The notes: generated by a model not told the origin, from the letters alone. 64,000 nt of DNA from Pirellulaceae bacterium (GCA_022448645.1 JAKVBZ010000013.1:1-64000); one strand, 5' to 3'; positions 45,910-55,377 are shown, numbered from the stretch's first letter. Program-made: numbers and translations.

Positions 45910-46380
45910 TTATAGGGAATGGCGAGATAATTCTTCCGGGTCGTAAAGTGCTTCGATTCCCAGTGATTTCAAATAGTGTATTTCTCGATCTCGCATGATC
46001 TTTCGAGCATCATCGTCCAGATCTTCATAGCCGATTAAATGCAAGACTCCATGGATGATATACAGTAGCAATTCATGTTGAGCCGACCAGCCGTAGTGGT
46101 TCGACTGGCGAATGGCAGTTTCGGTGCTGACCATGATGTCGCCGCCGAGTGGCCCAGCTTGCTGATTATCCGGAAAACTTAGCACATCGGTAGGCTGGTC
46201 ATGCCCCAAGAACTGCCTGTTGGCTTGGTGAATGCAATCATCGTTCACGAAGGCAACTCGTACTTCAGCATGAGACACGCCCTCTTGAGATAAAACGAGT
46301 TCGATCGCGTTTTTGAGCTGTAGCTCGTCGACTTGTAGGAGCTCCTGTCGATGACAGAAGTCAATAGCATAGTCGTCCAT
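45910..46380 (-). CDS. ybeY: Endoribonuclease YbeY (rRNA maturation), third zinc ligand changed
   Basis: Single-strand RNase involved in 16S rRNA 3' processing and 70S quality control. FVNDDCIHQANRQFLGHDQPTDVLSFP and GGDIMVS match the family. The zinc site normally reads HGxLHLxGYDH; here it is HGVLHLIGYED, so the third His is Asp and metal binding by H-H-D must be assumed. Asp is also seen at this position in some other phyla. The 156-aa length is normal. The ATG abuts the stop of the PgpH-like gene with no spacer. Confidence 0.93.
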   Translation of the reverse strand: MDDYAIDFCHRQELLQVDELQLKNAIELVLSQEGVSHAEVRVAFVNDDCIHQANRQFLGHDQPTDVLSFPDNQQAGPLGGDIMVSTETAIRQSNHYGWSAQHELLLYIIHGVLHLIGYEDLDDDARKIMRDREIHYLKSLGIEALYDPEELSRHSL

Positions 46381-48726
46381 TTAGGCGGTTTGTTGGTTAG
46401 GGTATTTAACGCGACCATGAAAGACGGCCGTCAGAGATTTCGCGATGCTGGTTTCAATCACGCGCAATTCAGATAGCGTGAGTTCGCATTCATCGAACTG
46501 ACCGTCTAGCAGGCGTTTCATTGCGATTTCCTGCACGAGGCTTTCAATACGGGCAGGGGCTGGATCGACGAGGGTCCGGCTGGCGCTTTCTACCGCATCG
46601 GCCAGCATGAGTACTGCAGCTTCTTTGTTTTGTGGTTTTGGTCCAGGATAGCGGAAAGAACTTTCGTCGACTGTTTCACCATTGGGGTCGAGTTCGCTTT
46701 GACCGCGAGCACGCACGTAGAAGTATTCAACTAAGGTAGTACCGTGGTGCTGTTCAATGAAGTCGATGATGGCGTTGGGAAGGTGATATTGTCGAGCCAA
46801 GTCAGCACCGTCTTTGACGTGGGCGATAATCACCAGCGTGCTCATTGCGGGAACCAAGGATTCATGGCGGTTGCCTTCTTCTCCTTGATTCTCCACAAAA
46901 TACTGCGATTTAAGCATTTTGCCGATGTCGTGAAAATAGGCTCCGACACGTACCAACAATCCGTTGGCTCCGATAGCGTCGGCTGCGGCTTCAGCGATGG
47001 ATGCTACATTAATGGAATGATTGTAGGTTCCCGGAGCTCGCCTGACTAATTCTTGCAGCAGCGGGTGGGCAGCGTCTCCTAGTTCGAGCAGACTGATTTC
47101 GGTTTGCACATCGAATATGTTTTCAATAAACGGTAAGGCTCCTGTCATGATGACGCCAGAAAGAAATGCCATCAGTCCGTACAAGGCAGCACTTGTCAGT
47201 AAGGCCCACGCCATGGGGGTGCCCACAACGATATGGACGCCTAGGGTCGTCAACATCGCAACCAGTCCTGCATAGACTCCAACGTAGATCAGTTTCGTTC
47301 GGCTACGGATGGATGCAGAAGACTGGATTGCGGCGGCAGCCGTGGCCACGTAAATAACGAATTCAGTCAGGCCCCTGCCGGTAGTCAGGACCACCACGAG
47401 GGAAATGGCTGCCGTCAACAAGAGTGCCAAATCTTGCCGGTAGGCAATCGTCATGACGATCCCAAAAAGCAGGATGGGGACAAATTCGACACGCCATTGC
47501 AATAAGAGAGGAATCGGTGAAACGGCTACCACAGCGACAAACAGTGCTAAGAAAACTCCTAGGCGTTTCCATTGCTGGATGATTTGCGGTTCCCTGTAAT
47601 GAATATAAACACCACACATGGTGTAGATAGCTACGAACATGCCGAAGTAGAAAAATGATCGCCATATCATCGCACGCAGCGGTAATTCATCAAGGTAGGC
47701 ATGGTATTCCAACGTGAGCAATTGAATGTTGTCTTCGCTCAGCGGAGTGCCCGCATGGATGGCTGGAAGTCTTTCTCCTGTTGTAAAGGTTTCCAGTACG
47801 GGTTGGACAGCTGCTTCAGCCACGTCGGCCGACAATTGGGTAGCGAGATCAGAATCGGACTGATTCCATGTCAATGTGGTTGGAAGTTGAGGCTCAAACC
47901 AGTGAAAGACGTGTTCGGCGACGATGGGCGACTTTAATTGAGCCGCGAGTTCTTCTTTCAACCGGCTGCTGATTTCTGCGATCCGCACATCTCGCACTGG
48001 GATGAGTGGAAGAGGCTTGTCGGTACCTTGTGCGGTCACAAACAATTCTGCTTCGACAGATTTAATTTCGAGATCGGTGCCAGCTGGTTGCACGTAGATC
48101 TCAATCTTGCTGCCACTGTCGCCATGGTCTAGCTTTTCGAGCAACCCGTGGCGTTCGAAATCGATGAACACCCGCTCGATGGCTTTTTCAAACTCAACAA
48201 GTTCCGGGTCATTTTCCAATTCCGTGCGAAAGTGGGCAAATGCGGCTTCTGCTGAAGTAGGATCGGGTGTCGATTCGTCGGATTGTTTTTCCAGGAAGGA
48301 GTACCACAACCCCGGTTCCAGGTCAGCGAATGATTCAGTGCGTATGACTTGAAACACATGTCCTTTCAACGCATGTCGCAACTGTTCCAAAGGTGCCGAA
48401 TCATTGGTGTAAATGTTGACAACCTGCGCGGCAGCACGTTCACGAGCACGACTGCGAGCGGTTTGCGTCGCACCAATATCTTCGCGAGAAAAATCGACAC
48501 GCGCCACAATATCTCGTGAGGGAATGTCGTTTTTACGATAACCCAATGGCGGAGCCCAGCCAGCGGTTGCCAGCCAAAGAACTATGGCCGCCAATACGCA
48601 CATGCTAAGGCGTAGCAGGACGGAGCGCTGATTCAACTGATCCCACAGTCGAATGAGACGATTCCGTGGTGTCACGGCCGCGGCTACGCGGTCTGACCGA
48701 GTTCGACTTGGATTCCCCGTCGACAT
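46381..48726 (-). CDS. pgpH: 7TM-HD domain phosphohydrolase (PgpH-like)
   Basis: A 781-aa membrane protein of the PgpH family; characterised members hydrolyse cyclic di-AMP. It has one N-terminal membrane helix (residues ~40-58), a large extracytoplasmic 7TMR-HDED domain (~75-330), seven membrane helices (~350-530) and a cytosolic HD domain with NHSINVASIAEAAADAIG, the HD pair in GAYFHDIGKMLKSQYF, the HESLVPAMS metal residues and FIEQHHGT. It lies in the conserved order phoH-pgpH-ybeY, 20 bases after phoH and directly joined to ybeY. Whether this organism makes c-di-AMP cannot be judged here. Confidence 0.92.
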   Translation of the reverse strand: MSTGNPSRTRSDRVAAAVTPRNRLIRLWDQLNQRSVLLRLSMCVLAAIVLWLATAGWAPPLGYRKNDIPSRDIVARVDFSREDIGATQTARSRARERAAAQVVNIYTNDSAPLEQLRHALKGHVFQVIRTESFADLEPGLWYSFLEKQSDESTPDPTSAEAAFAHFRTELENDPELVEFEKAIERVFIDFERHGLLEKLDHGDSGSKIEIYVQPAGTDLEIKSVEAELFVTAQGTDKPLPLIPVRDVRIAEISSRLKEELAAQLKSPIVAEHVFHWFEPQLPTTLTWNQSDSDLATQLSADVAEAAVQPVLETFTTGERLPAIHAGTPLSEDNIQLLTLEYHAYLDELPLRAMIWRSFFYFGMFVAIYTMCGVYIHYREPQIIQQWKRLGVFLALFVAVVAVSPIPLLLQWRVEFVPILLFGIVMTIAYRQDLALLLTAAISLVVVLTTGRGLTEFVIYVATAAAAIQSSASIRSRTKLIYVGVYAGLVAMLTTLGVHIVVGTPMAWALLTSAALYGLMAFLSGVIMTGALPFIENIFDVQTEISLLELGDAAHPLLQELVRRAPGTYNHSINVASIAEAAADAIGANGLLVRVGAYFHDIGKMLKSQYFVENQGEEGNRHESLVPAMSTLVIIAHVKDGADLARQYHLPNAIIDFIEQHHGTTLVEYFYVRARGQSELDPNGETVDESSFRYPGPKPQNKEAAVLMLADAVESASRTLVDPAPARIESLVQEIAMKRLLDGQFDECELTLSELRVIETSIAKSLTAVFHGRVKYPNQQTA

Positions 48727-48746
48727 GATGACTTGCGTCGTTCTCC

Positions 48747-49688
48747 CTAAGATCGTCGTTTCTTCGGATTTTCGTCGTAGGCACGAACGATATCCTGAAC
48801 CAGACGATGACGCACGATATCGGCGTTTGTGAGCCGGATTCCTTGAAATCCGGATATGTTTTTGAGACGTGTCAAGGCATCTGACAAGCCACTGCGGGTA
48901 TGGGCTGGTAAGTCCACCTGAGTGATATCTCCAGACACAACCACCTTTGAGCCTCGTCCCATTCGTGTGAGAAACATCTTCATCTGCGAAACGGTTGTAT
49001 TCTGAGCCTCATCCAAAATGATAAATGATTCATTCAGTGTACGTCCACGCATGTAGGCTAAAGGAACCATTTCGATGATGTCCTGTTCCGTGTATCGTTT
49101 GATTTGCTCGTAATCCATCATTTCACGCAAGGCATCCAACAGTGGTCGTAGGTAGGGGTTAATCTTGGCCTGCAAGTCTCCTGGAAGGAAGCCTAGGCTC
49201 TCGCCAGCCTCGACCGCTGGTCGCACCAGTACGATTTTTCGGATGAATTGTTGTTTGAGGGCTTCGACAGCCAGAGCTACAGCCAGGTAAGTTTTTCCAG
49301 TACCTGCTGGACCAATGGCAAACACCAGGTCATGTGTGCGAATTGCTTCTATGTAGTCGGATTGGCCTTCTGTGCGAGGCTTAATCACACGGCCCACTTG
49401 TTGGATTTCCACAGTCGCGGATGTGGCGTTGCTCGTGACGCGAGCCAGGACTTCCGAAACCGTTTCTGGAGCGATGGAACCCTTCTTTTCGGCTAGGCTC
49501 TTGAGCTCTTCCAAGGCCTCAGTCGCTCGAACTACGTCGTTTTCTTCACCGGCAACGCGTATTTTTCCCTCTCGGTGCGTAATATGCACACTAAGAGTGT
49601 CTCGGATCTGCCTGAGGTGCTGATCGCATGCCCCGAATAGAGAGAGCGCCGAGGCATCATCAATCAAAGATATGGTGGCTTCTGTCAT
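48747..49688 (-). CDS. phoH: PhoH family ATPase (PhoH-like, YbeZ-type)
   Basis: A P-loop ATPase thought to act with YbeY in RNA metabolism. An N-terminal KH-like segment (residues ~20-70) precedes the PhoH domain: IRTHDLVFAIGPAGTGKTYLA (Walker A, residues ~115-135), LVRPAVEAGESLGFLPGDLQ, ESFIILDEAQNTTVSQMKMFL (Walker B) and SGDITQVDLP. The 313-aa length is normal. First gene of the minus-strand group with pgpH and ybeY; the promoter presumably lies in the 474-base divergent region shared with asnS. Confidence 0.95.
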   Translation of the reverse strand: MTEATISLIDDASALSLFGACDQHLRQIRDTLSVHITHREGKIRVAGEENDVVRATEALEELKSLAEKKGSIAPETVSEVLARVTSNATSATVEIQQVGRVIKPRTEGQSDYIEAIRTHDLVFAIGPAGTGKTYLAVALAVEALKQQFIRKIVLVRPAVEAGESLGFLPGDLQAKINPYLRPLLDALREMMDYEQIKRYTEQDIIEMVPLAYMRGRTLNESFIILDEAQNTTVSQMKMFLTRMGRGSKVVVSGDITQVDLPAHTRSGLSDALTRLKNISGFQGIRLTNADIVRHRLVQDIVRAYDENPKKRRS

Positions 49689-50162
49689 TCAGATAACGGC
49701 GGTCGAATCATCTATCCGCCGCGCAGGACAAGTAAATGTTTCCTATCTTTCAAATATAGTCAATCGTGGGCTTTAGGGAACACGCCAGGCAATGAAAAGG
49801 CGCAAGTCCAAATAAAATCAACACTTTGAACGATTGAGTAGACTTTGCCGGATAGCCCAATGAGGGCCGTTCTACGTATTATGCTGATGTTTCGACCGAC
49901 GACTCGGGAATGATCGTAACGACCAACATGGCTTACTCATTGCCCAGGTTGTTCGGTCTTTCCTGGCCTCGAATGGCGCGGTAGACTTTTCGCGTCAGAC
50001 TCCAAGGAGACCACGGAATCTGATTTCGGGGGCCCGAAATCACAGATCGGGCCTCTTTCATTTCGCCATCTTTCTTGATGCACGTTGGTACATGGTGAGG
50101 GAAACCGCGACTTAAAACAAGCTATTGCCATCCATCGGAGGCGAAGCGCAGGGAGGTGAGGC
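49689..50162. other. 474-base divergent region phoH / asnS with asnS leader
   Basis: No credible gene. The asnS-proximal 150 bases contain two competing stem-loops (listed separately) and a strong ribosome-binding site. An ATTATG-type -10-like element near 49877 is possible but unproven. Confidence 0.4.
50018..50063 (+). promoter_or_regulatory. Attenuator-like alternative hairpins in the asnS leader
   Basis: Hairpin A pairs GATTTCGGG (50022-50030) with CCCGAAATC (50033-50041), extended by ATCT/AGAT (50018-50021 with 50044-50047) past a two-base bulge. Hairpin B pairs GGCCCGA (50031-50037) with TCGGGCC (50047-50053) and is followed by TCTTTCATTT. They share bases and cannot coexist, the form of an antiterminator/terminator switch. 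It lies about 100 bases before the asnS GTG. Confidence 0.45.
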
Positions 50163-51557
50163 GTGCAACGGATCTCCGTTCGAGCAGCTCGAAGTGTTGA
50201 TGCTATTGGTCAAGAGGTGCGCGTCCAAGGGTGGATTCGCACGCGACGCGATTCCAAAGCCGGGTTCAGCTTTCTGGAGGTCAATGACGGGTCTTCCTTT
50301 GCCAATATTCAGGTCATTGCAGACGCAGAGTTGGCCAACTACGAATCGGACATTCGTCGCTTGTCCACTGGTTGTAGCGTGAGTATTGATGGAGTTGTAC
50401 AGGCCTCGTCGGGAAAAGGGCAGGCAACTGAGGTTCACGCGCGTCAGATCAAAGTTCACGGTTGGGCCAACCCGGACGAGTATCCGTTGCAGAAGAAGCG
50501 ACATTCTTTCGAAAAACTACGTGAGTGGGCTCATTTACGTCCGCGTACCAATACGTTTGGTGCGGTCGCTCGTGTGCGAAACGAGATAGCTCGTGCCATT
50601 CATCTGTTCTTTCAAGATGAGGATTTTTTGTACGTGCACACGCCGGTTATCACTGCGAGTGACTGCGAGGGAGCCGGCGAGCTGTTTCGGGTGACCACAT
50701 TGGATCTGGAGAATTTACCAATCCAAAATGGAAAGGTCGACTACCAAGCCGATTTTTTTGATCGTCCTAGCTTCCTAACGGTCAGTGGTCAGCTTGAAGC
50801 AGAAGTCTATGCCACCGCGCTGGGAAAAGTGTACACATTTGGTCCTACGTTTCGTGCCGAGAATTCCAACACGTCGCGCCATCTTGCCGAATTTTGGATG
50901 GTCGAGCCAGAAATGGCGTTCTACGATTTAGCCGACAATATGGACTTGGCTGAGCGATTCTTAAAATACGTTTGCAGCCATGTTCTCAGTCATTGCGTGG
51001 AAGATATGGAATTTTTTAACCAGCGAATTGAGGACACGGCACTGGCAACCCTGCAAATGGTTGCTGCACCCTCTAGTTTTGAACGCGTAAGCTATACGGA
51101 TGCCATACGAATCCTGCAAGATTCCGGTAAATCTTTTGAGTACCAAGTCGATTGGGGAAAGGATTTGCAATCCGAGCACGAACGTTATCTTACGGAAATC
51201 GAATTCAAATGCCCGGTAATCTTGTACGATTATCCACGCACCATCAAACCGTTTTACATGTATGTCAACGATGACGAAAAAACGGTGCGCGCTATGGATG
51301 TATTGGTCCCTCGCGTGGGTGAAATTATCGGAGGTAGCCAACGTGAAGATCGACTGGACGTGTTGACTCAAAGGATGGAACAGCAACATTTAGACCCCGA
51401 GAATTATTGGTGGTATTTGGATTTGCGTCGGTTTGGTACTGTTCCTCATGCGGGATTCGGATTGGGACTTGAACGTCTCATTCAGTTTATAACGGGCATG
51501 GCAAATATCCGGGACGTCATCCCGTTTCCGCGCACTCCGGGAAGCGCCGAATTCTAA
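50163..51557 (+). CDS. asnS: Asparaginyl-tRNA synthetase
   Basis: Class IIb synthetase charging tRNA-Asn. The N-terminal OB-fold anticodon-binding domain ([20 protein letters not shown], ~residues 18-37) is followed by the catalytic core with motif 2 ([24 protein letters not shown]) and motif 3 ([27 protein letters not shown]). These features identify AsnRS rather than AspRS. The 464-aa length is normal. The GTG start at 50163 is supported by an almost perfect GGAGGTGA at 50152-50159. A small membrane protein gene follows seven bases later. Confidence 0.96.
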   Translation: MQRISVRAARSVDAIGQEVRVQGWIRTRRDSKAGFSFLEVNDGSSFANIQVIADAELANYESDIRRLSTGCSVSIDGVVQASSGKGQATEVHARQIKVHGWANPDEYPLQKKRHSFEKLREWAHLRPRTNTFGAVARVRNEIARAIHLFFQDEDFLYVHTPVITASDCEGAGELFRVTTLDLENLPIQNGKVDYQADFFDRPSFLTVSGQLEAEVYATALGKVYTFGPTFRAENSNTSRHLAEFWMVEPEMAFYDLADNMDLAERFLKYVCSHVLSHCVEDMEFFNQRIEDTALATLQMVAAPSSFERVSYTDAIRILQDSGKSFEYQVDWGKDLQSEHERYLTEIEFKCPVILYDYPRTIKPFYMYVNDDEKTVRAMDVLVPRVGEIIGGSQREDRLDVLTQRMEQQHLDPENYWWYLDLRRFGTVPHAGFGLGLERLIQFITGMANIRDVIPFPRTPGSAEF

Positions 51558-51564
51558 CGGGTGC

Positions 51565-51939
51565 ATGATTAAACGACATCCATCTCGGCATACAGCTCGT
51601 CACAATCGGCGCCTTTCTGAAAATCGCGCTGCTGAGGTGGTCACGGTCGCATGGATGCTTTGCACTCTTACCACTCTTATTGCCGAAAGCGGCGTGGTAT
51701 TGGTGAGACTTTTGCTTTCGTTTACGGATCCGATAGTGCGTGAAGGCAATGTGGTAAATGGTTGGATGCAGTTGCTCGTTGCGTTGGCGTTGATAGCTGT
51801 CACTTCCGGAGTTTGTTCATTGCTATTGTTACCGGTCGTCTATTGGTTGCGACAGGTCCCCCCCCCTCGGCCCATCACGGTTGGGGCCTGTGTCATTGCA
51901 GTTTTACCGCTTGTGGCAATCCTATGGTTGGTGATGTAG
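51565..51939 (+). CDS. Small membrane protein, unknown function
   Basis: A 124-aa protein with a strongly basic, His/Arg-rich N-terminus (residues 1-22) and three hydrophobic helices (~25-52, ~66-92 and ~102-124). The ATG lies seven bases after the asnS stop, so the gene is almost certainly co-transcribed with asnS. No family is recognised. The helices are cleanly spaced and the start is well placed, which makes a shadow frame unlikely. Confidence 0.65.
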   Translation: MIKRHPSRHTARHNRRLSENRAAEVVTVAWMLCTLTTLIAESGVVLVRLLLSFTDPIVREGNVVNGWMQLLVALALIAVTSGVCSLLLLPVVYWLRQVPPPRPITVGACVIAVLPLVAILWLVM

Positions 51940-52501
51940 TGCGGTCCTGCGTTTCTGTCGTAACGGAACGACGATTTGCCCATCTGCATTCTAGTACCTA
52001 CCCTTTCTGTGGCGGACGTTGTGTGGCTCATCTTACAAACGCCAGACGTTGAGGACAGGTTCTCTCGTCCGAGACGCGATCGTGTTCAGTGAATTTGCAC
52101 GGTTCTATTTTTACAAGTGACTCTTTTTTACTGGTGTCCGAGAAAACGCGTGGCTTTATCGTCCGCGTTCACACGTGAACATTCACCTGAAATCTGGCAC
52201 CAATGTGAAGGACATTTTCGAATTGCAGAATGTTCGCCACAGGCGCTTGTACGTATCGGCAATGCCGGAGAGATTCGCGACTCCGGGTGCCTTTGCGGGT
52301 AGAGCCCCGGGGAATCATTGAGCCGTATGCATGGTTGGTACAGCAGTTGTACTAATCGGCGTCGCGGCAAAGCCAACAAGAGCAAACACGTTTTGTGTTT
52401 AACAAGCGGTATGGTTCTGTGTGAATTGAGCTGGCCGTCTTTATGTCCCTGTGTTGCGATGGACGTGCCGGCTACCAATTGGTATCAACCAGCCGTGACG
52501 A
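51940..52501. other. 562-base gap between convergent small membrane gene and carA
   Basis: Frames on both strands overlap each other and lack recognisable products. A short palindrome GTACA-GCAGT-TGTAC lies near 52334-52348. No tRNA-like cloverleaf or terminator is evident. Confidence 0.35.
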
Positions 52502-53656
52502 TCAAGGCATTCTTTGTCGGAATTGCTGAAAGAGATATTCGCTGTCGTGCGGACCAGCTGAGGCTTCTGGGTGGTATTGGACGCTGAACGCGTCGTATTC
52601 TTTGTGAGCCACGCCGGCAATCGTGTTGTCGTTTAGGTTGCGATGCGTGATCTGTAGGCAGTCGGGCAGGCTTTCTTCGTCGACGGCAAACCCATGATTT
52701 TGAGCCGTGATTTCTACTCTTCCGGTATCGATGTTGAGGACCGGCTGGTTAGCTCCACGATGTCCGAATTTGAGTTTGAAGGTCTTGGCGCCGCAGGCCA
52801 AAGACAACAACTGGTGTCCCAGACAGATACCAAAGATAGGTTGTTTTCCCAGCAATTGTTGGATGGTGTGGATCGCATAGTCAACAGGTTCGGGGTCGCC
52901 AGGTCCGTTCGATAGGAATATGCCATCAGGATCACATTCCATGACCTCTTCTGCCGTTGCTGTTCCTGGAAGAATTGTCACCTGACAGCCTTTGTCGACC
53001 AGATGACGGGCAATGTTCCATTTCATGCCAAAGTCGAGTGCAACCACGTGCGGAGATTGACTGCTGTCGGACGAAGTCGGTTTGTTAGCTCTGGTCGAAT
53101 CGCTGTCTTGATGGTCTTCGGTTTGTTCCCACGCGGCCAAAGGAGACGTCCATTTGCGATGGGCATTCGGAACGACTTGACGTACTAAGTCTCTACCGAG
53201 CAAGCCGGGGCTCTCCTGAGCTGCTTTGACCAAATAGCTATCATCCAAATTCGTGCTAGACAGCACACCTTTCATAGCGCCCTGCGAGCGAATGCGACGA
53301 ACTAAGGCACGCGTATCGATCCCGGCTAAGCCAACGATATTGTGCTTCATCAAGTATTCGTTCAGCAGTCCTTCGGAGCGATAATTGCTGTCACGACGAC
53401 TTAACTCGCGTACGATGAACCCCGAGAGATGGGGACGTTCGTTTTCAATGTCTTCCTGGTTCACACCATAGTTACCGATTTGGGGATAGGTCATCGTCAC
53501 GATCTGACCACAGTAACTGGGGTCTGTGAGAATTTCCTGATAACCGGTCATGGATGTATTAAAACAGACCTCGCCGTCGATTTCACCTTGGGCACCGATA
53601 GATTCACCGGTGAAAATGGTGCCGTCCTCCAATGCGAGTTTTGCTGGTGAGTGCAT
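52502..53656 (-). CDS. carA: Carbamoyl-phosphate synthase small subunit CarA
   Basis: Glutaminase subunit supplying ammonia to CarB for pyrimidine and arginine synthesis. The N-terminal CPSase small domain (LALEDGTIFTGESIGA; FNTSMTGYQEILTDPSY) precedes a class I glutamine amidotransferase with the oxyanion loop LSNGPGDPEP, nucleophile Cys in GICLGHQLLSLACG and catalytic His/Glu in QYHPEAS. The 384-aa length is normal. An insert of about 25 polar residues (Ser/Asp/Thr-rich, ~residues 175-205) separates the domains. carB is not adjacent. A candidate promoter with an operator-like repeat lies upstream. Confidence 0.96.
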   Translation of the reverse strand: MHSPAKLALEDGTIFTGESIGAQGEIDGEVCFNTSMTGYQEILTDPSYCGQIVTMTYPQIGNYGVNQEDIENERPHLSGFIVRELSRRDSNYRSEGLLNEYLMKHNIVGLAGIDTRALVRRIRSQGAMKGVLSSTNLDDSYLVKAAQESPGLLGRDLVRQVVPNAHRKWTSPLAAWEQTEDHQDSDSTRANKPTSSDSSQSPHVVALDFGMKWNIARHLVDKGCQVTILPGTATAEEVMECDPDGIFLSNGPGDPEPVDYAIHTIQQLLGKQPIFGICLGHQLLSLACGAKTFKLKFGHRGANQPVLNIDTGRVEITAQNHGFAVDEESLPDCLQITHRNLNDNTIAGVAHKEYDAFSVQYHPEASAGPHDSEYLFQQFRQRMP

Positions 53657-53760
53657 GATTTGGGTCTTCGTGAAAAAGTGAATGGTTCTTTGTTAATGGG
53701 TTAATGGGCAATCCAGGAGAGGCCACTATTTCTTGGCAGATGAGGCCATGTTTGCCATTG

Positions 53761-53792
53761 TCTTCTGTCTACCTACACGATCTTCTGTCTAC
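53761..53792. repeat. Short direct repeat upstream of carA
   Basis: TCTTCTGTCTAC occurs at 53761-53772 and again at 53781-53792, a 20-base period (two helical turns). It would lie in the carA leader if the promoter call is right. Confidence 0.5.
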
Positions 53793-53818
53793 ACGCCAGA
53801 ATTTTCAACCGCTTTCCA

Positions 53819-53852
53819 TTCAAACTGAAGAGATCTTAGTATTCAGTTTGAA
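53819..53852. promoter_or_regulatory. Operator-like 11-bp inverted repeat upstream of carA
   Basis: TTCAAACTGAA (53819-53829) and TTCAGTTTGAA (53842-53852) are perfect inverted repeats separated by 12 bases. The right arm overlaps the candidate carA -10 element at 53838-53843, suggesting a dimeric regulator site. Confidence 0.45.
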
Positions 53853-53867
53853 GCCCATCGTTGTCAA
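53838..53867 (-). promoter_or_regulatory. Candidate sigma-70 promoter for carA
   Basis: On the minus strand a perfect TTGACA (53862-53867) is followed after 18 bases by AATACT (53838-53843), four of six to TATAAT. The predicted start would leave a leader of roughly 175 bases before the carA ATG. Confidence 0.4.
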
Positions 53868-53942
53868 CGTTTGACTTCAACCGACATCCTACTAAAGTCC
53901 TTCGCTCGAATTGCCCGATACGGTTTTTACGGCTGTGGGTCT

Positions 53943-54021
53943 CTGAGGGTTGATTTGTCAATTCTCAGGCAGCCAAACACGAGGATTCTTGCTGCGGCGA
54001 GCAAGAATCCTCTTTTTATTT
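53943..54021 (+). ncRNA. Candidate small RNA 3' end: two stem-loops and a U-tract
   Basis: Stem 1 pairs CTGAGGGTTGA with TCAATTCTCAG (53943-53968) using two G-U pairs and a TTTG loop. Stem 2 pairs GAGGATTCTTGCT with AGCAAGAATCCTC (53981-54012), a perfect 13-bp stem with a 6-base loop, followed by TTTTTATTTA. This is an intrinsic terminator pointing in the plus direction, yet the flanking genes (carA and the aminotransferase) are both on minus. The 5' end is not defined. It may instead act as a bidirectional terminator for the aminotransferase gene. Confidence 0.4.
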
Positions 54022-54091
54022 AGTTCAAGCCTCAAGTTTTTCACGCTACGGGCCGCACGTCAAGTTACAGAGAGCCTCGATTACCCATTTT

Positions 54092-55336
54092 TTACTGTGC
54101 CCGCAAATCCAAGCAGCGAGCGATCTGCCTTACGGCTTGTCGCAGCCGATTCTCGTTTTCTACCAGCGCTAACCGTACAAACCCCTCTCCAACTGCTCCA
54201 AAACCGCTTCCGGGACTGACAGCAACGTCCGCTTGCTCCAACAACATCATGGCAAAGTCCATCGTGCTCATGCGTTCATTCCAGGGGGAAGGGATAGGGG
54301 CCCAGACGAACATGCCAGCTTTAGGTGGTGTTACCTGCCAGCCGGTTTGATTGAGTCTATCGACCAACACGTCGCGACGTTGCTGGTACATGTTGGCCTG
54401 ACGTTCCACCGCTGCTTCTGTCTCTCGCATGGCGACGATGGCAGCAATCTGAATCGCCTGGAACATGCCGTAATCGTAGTATCCTTTGATGATGCCCAAA
54501 GAGCGGATCATGTCAGCATTTCCGCAGCAAAATCCAACTCGCCAACCGGCCATGTTGTATCCCTTGCTCATGGTTGTGAATTCCACGCCAACTTTTTCCG
54601 CTCCAGGTGCTGAGAGAAAGCTGGGAGGGCGGTAGTCACCGAATCCGAGGTCGGCATAGGCGAAGTCACTGATTACCAGGAACCCGAAGCGATTGGCCAA
54701 CTCAACGATTCGAGCGTAGAACTCAGGTTCTACAGTCACTGTAGAGGGATTGTGTGGATAATTGAGGATAAGTAATTTGGGGCGAGGGTATAAGTGCTTG
54801 CAGGTGTATTCCACGTTTTCCAGGAATTGGTTGCCATTGGCAACTTCTAAGGCGATGACGTTTCCCGATGCTAAAGCGACGCCATACATGTGGACAGGAA
54901 AGTAAGGCGCTGGGACGATTGCTGTGTCGCCAGGGCCCATCATTGCCAAGCACATGTGGCTAAACCCTTCCTTGGAGCCCAAGCACGTCATGACTTGAGT
55001 TTCGGGATCCAGACGCACACCATACTTGCGGAAGTACTTGCTACCGACTTCACGTCGTAGATTGAGAATACCGCTGGAGTTGCTGTAGCCGTGATTTCTT
55101 GGATCTCGCGATGCCTCGGCAAGCTTATCAATCACGACGTTCTCGGGCGGGTCTGACGGGTTTCCCATGCCCAGATCGATGACGTCATTGCCAGCGCGCC
55201 GTTTTTCATACAGCAGTTGGTTGATGCGCCCAAACATATAGGGTGGAAGACGCAAAACACGCGCAGCTGGTTGTACCTGAGAAGCCAACTTGCTTCCCAG
55301 ATCGAAGCTCAAAGGTTTGATTTCGTACTCAGACAT
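54092..55336 (-). CDS. PLP aminotransferase, AlaC/LL-DAP aminotransferase-like
   Basis: Fold-I class I/II aminotransferase of 414 aa. The substrate-binding start [24 protein letters not shown] (Asn for PLP), DFAYADLGF (Asp-x-x-Tyr) and the PLP lysine in [17 protein letters not shown] are clear. The sequence is closest in feel to the AlaC glutamate-pyruvate aminotransferases annotated beside LL-diaminopimelate aminotransferases. The substrate is not proven. Upstream of carA on the same strand but separated by a hairpin and 435 bases. Confidence 0.9.
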   Translation of the reverse strand: MSEYEIKPLSFDLGSKLASQVQPAARVLRLPPYMFGRINQLLYEKRRAGNDVIDLGMGNPSDPPENVVIDKLAEASRDPRNHGYSNSSGILNLRREVGSKYFRKYGVRLDPETQVMTCLGSKEGFSHMCLAMMGPGDTAIVPAPYFPVHMYGVALASGNVIALEVANGNQFLENVEYTCKHLYPRPKLLILNYPHNPSTVTVEPEFYARIVELANRFGFLVISDFAYADLGFGDYRPPSFLSAPGAEKVGVEFTTMSKGYNMAGWRVGFCCGNADMIRSLGIIKGYYDYGMFQAIQIAAIVAMRETEAAVERQANMYQQRRDVLVDRLNQTGWQVTPPKAGMFVWAPIPSPWNERMSTMDFAMMLLEQADVAVSPGSGFGAVGEGFVRLALVENENRLRQAVRQIARCLDLRAQ

Positions 55337-55377
55337 AAGGTATCGGCGGACTCGACCGACCCGTTGCTAGCTGATTG

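Larger units (their letters stand above)
53657..54091. other. 435-base gap between the aminotransferase gene and carA
   Basis: Holds the carA candidate promoter and operator, a short direct repeat, and the plus-oriented two-hairpin element, each listed separately. No protein-coding frame is convincing. Confidence 0.5.

Noticed and set aside
52128..52478. 116-codon minus-strand frame downstream of carA
   Set aside because: No ribosome-binding site, no hydrophobic or motif structure, and overlapping frames on the other strand look equally random.
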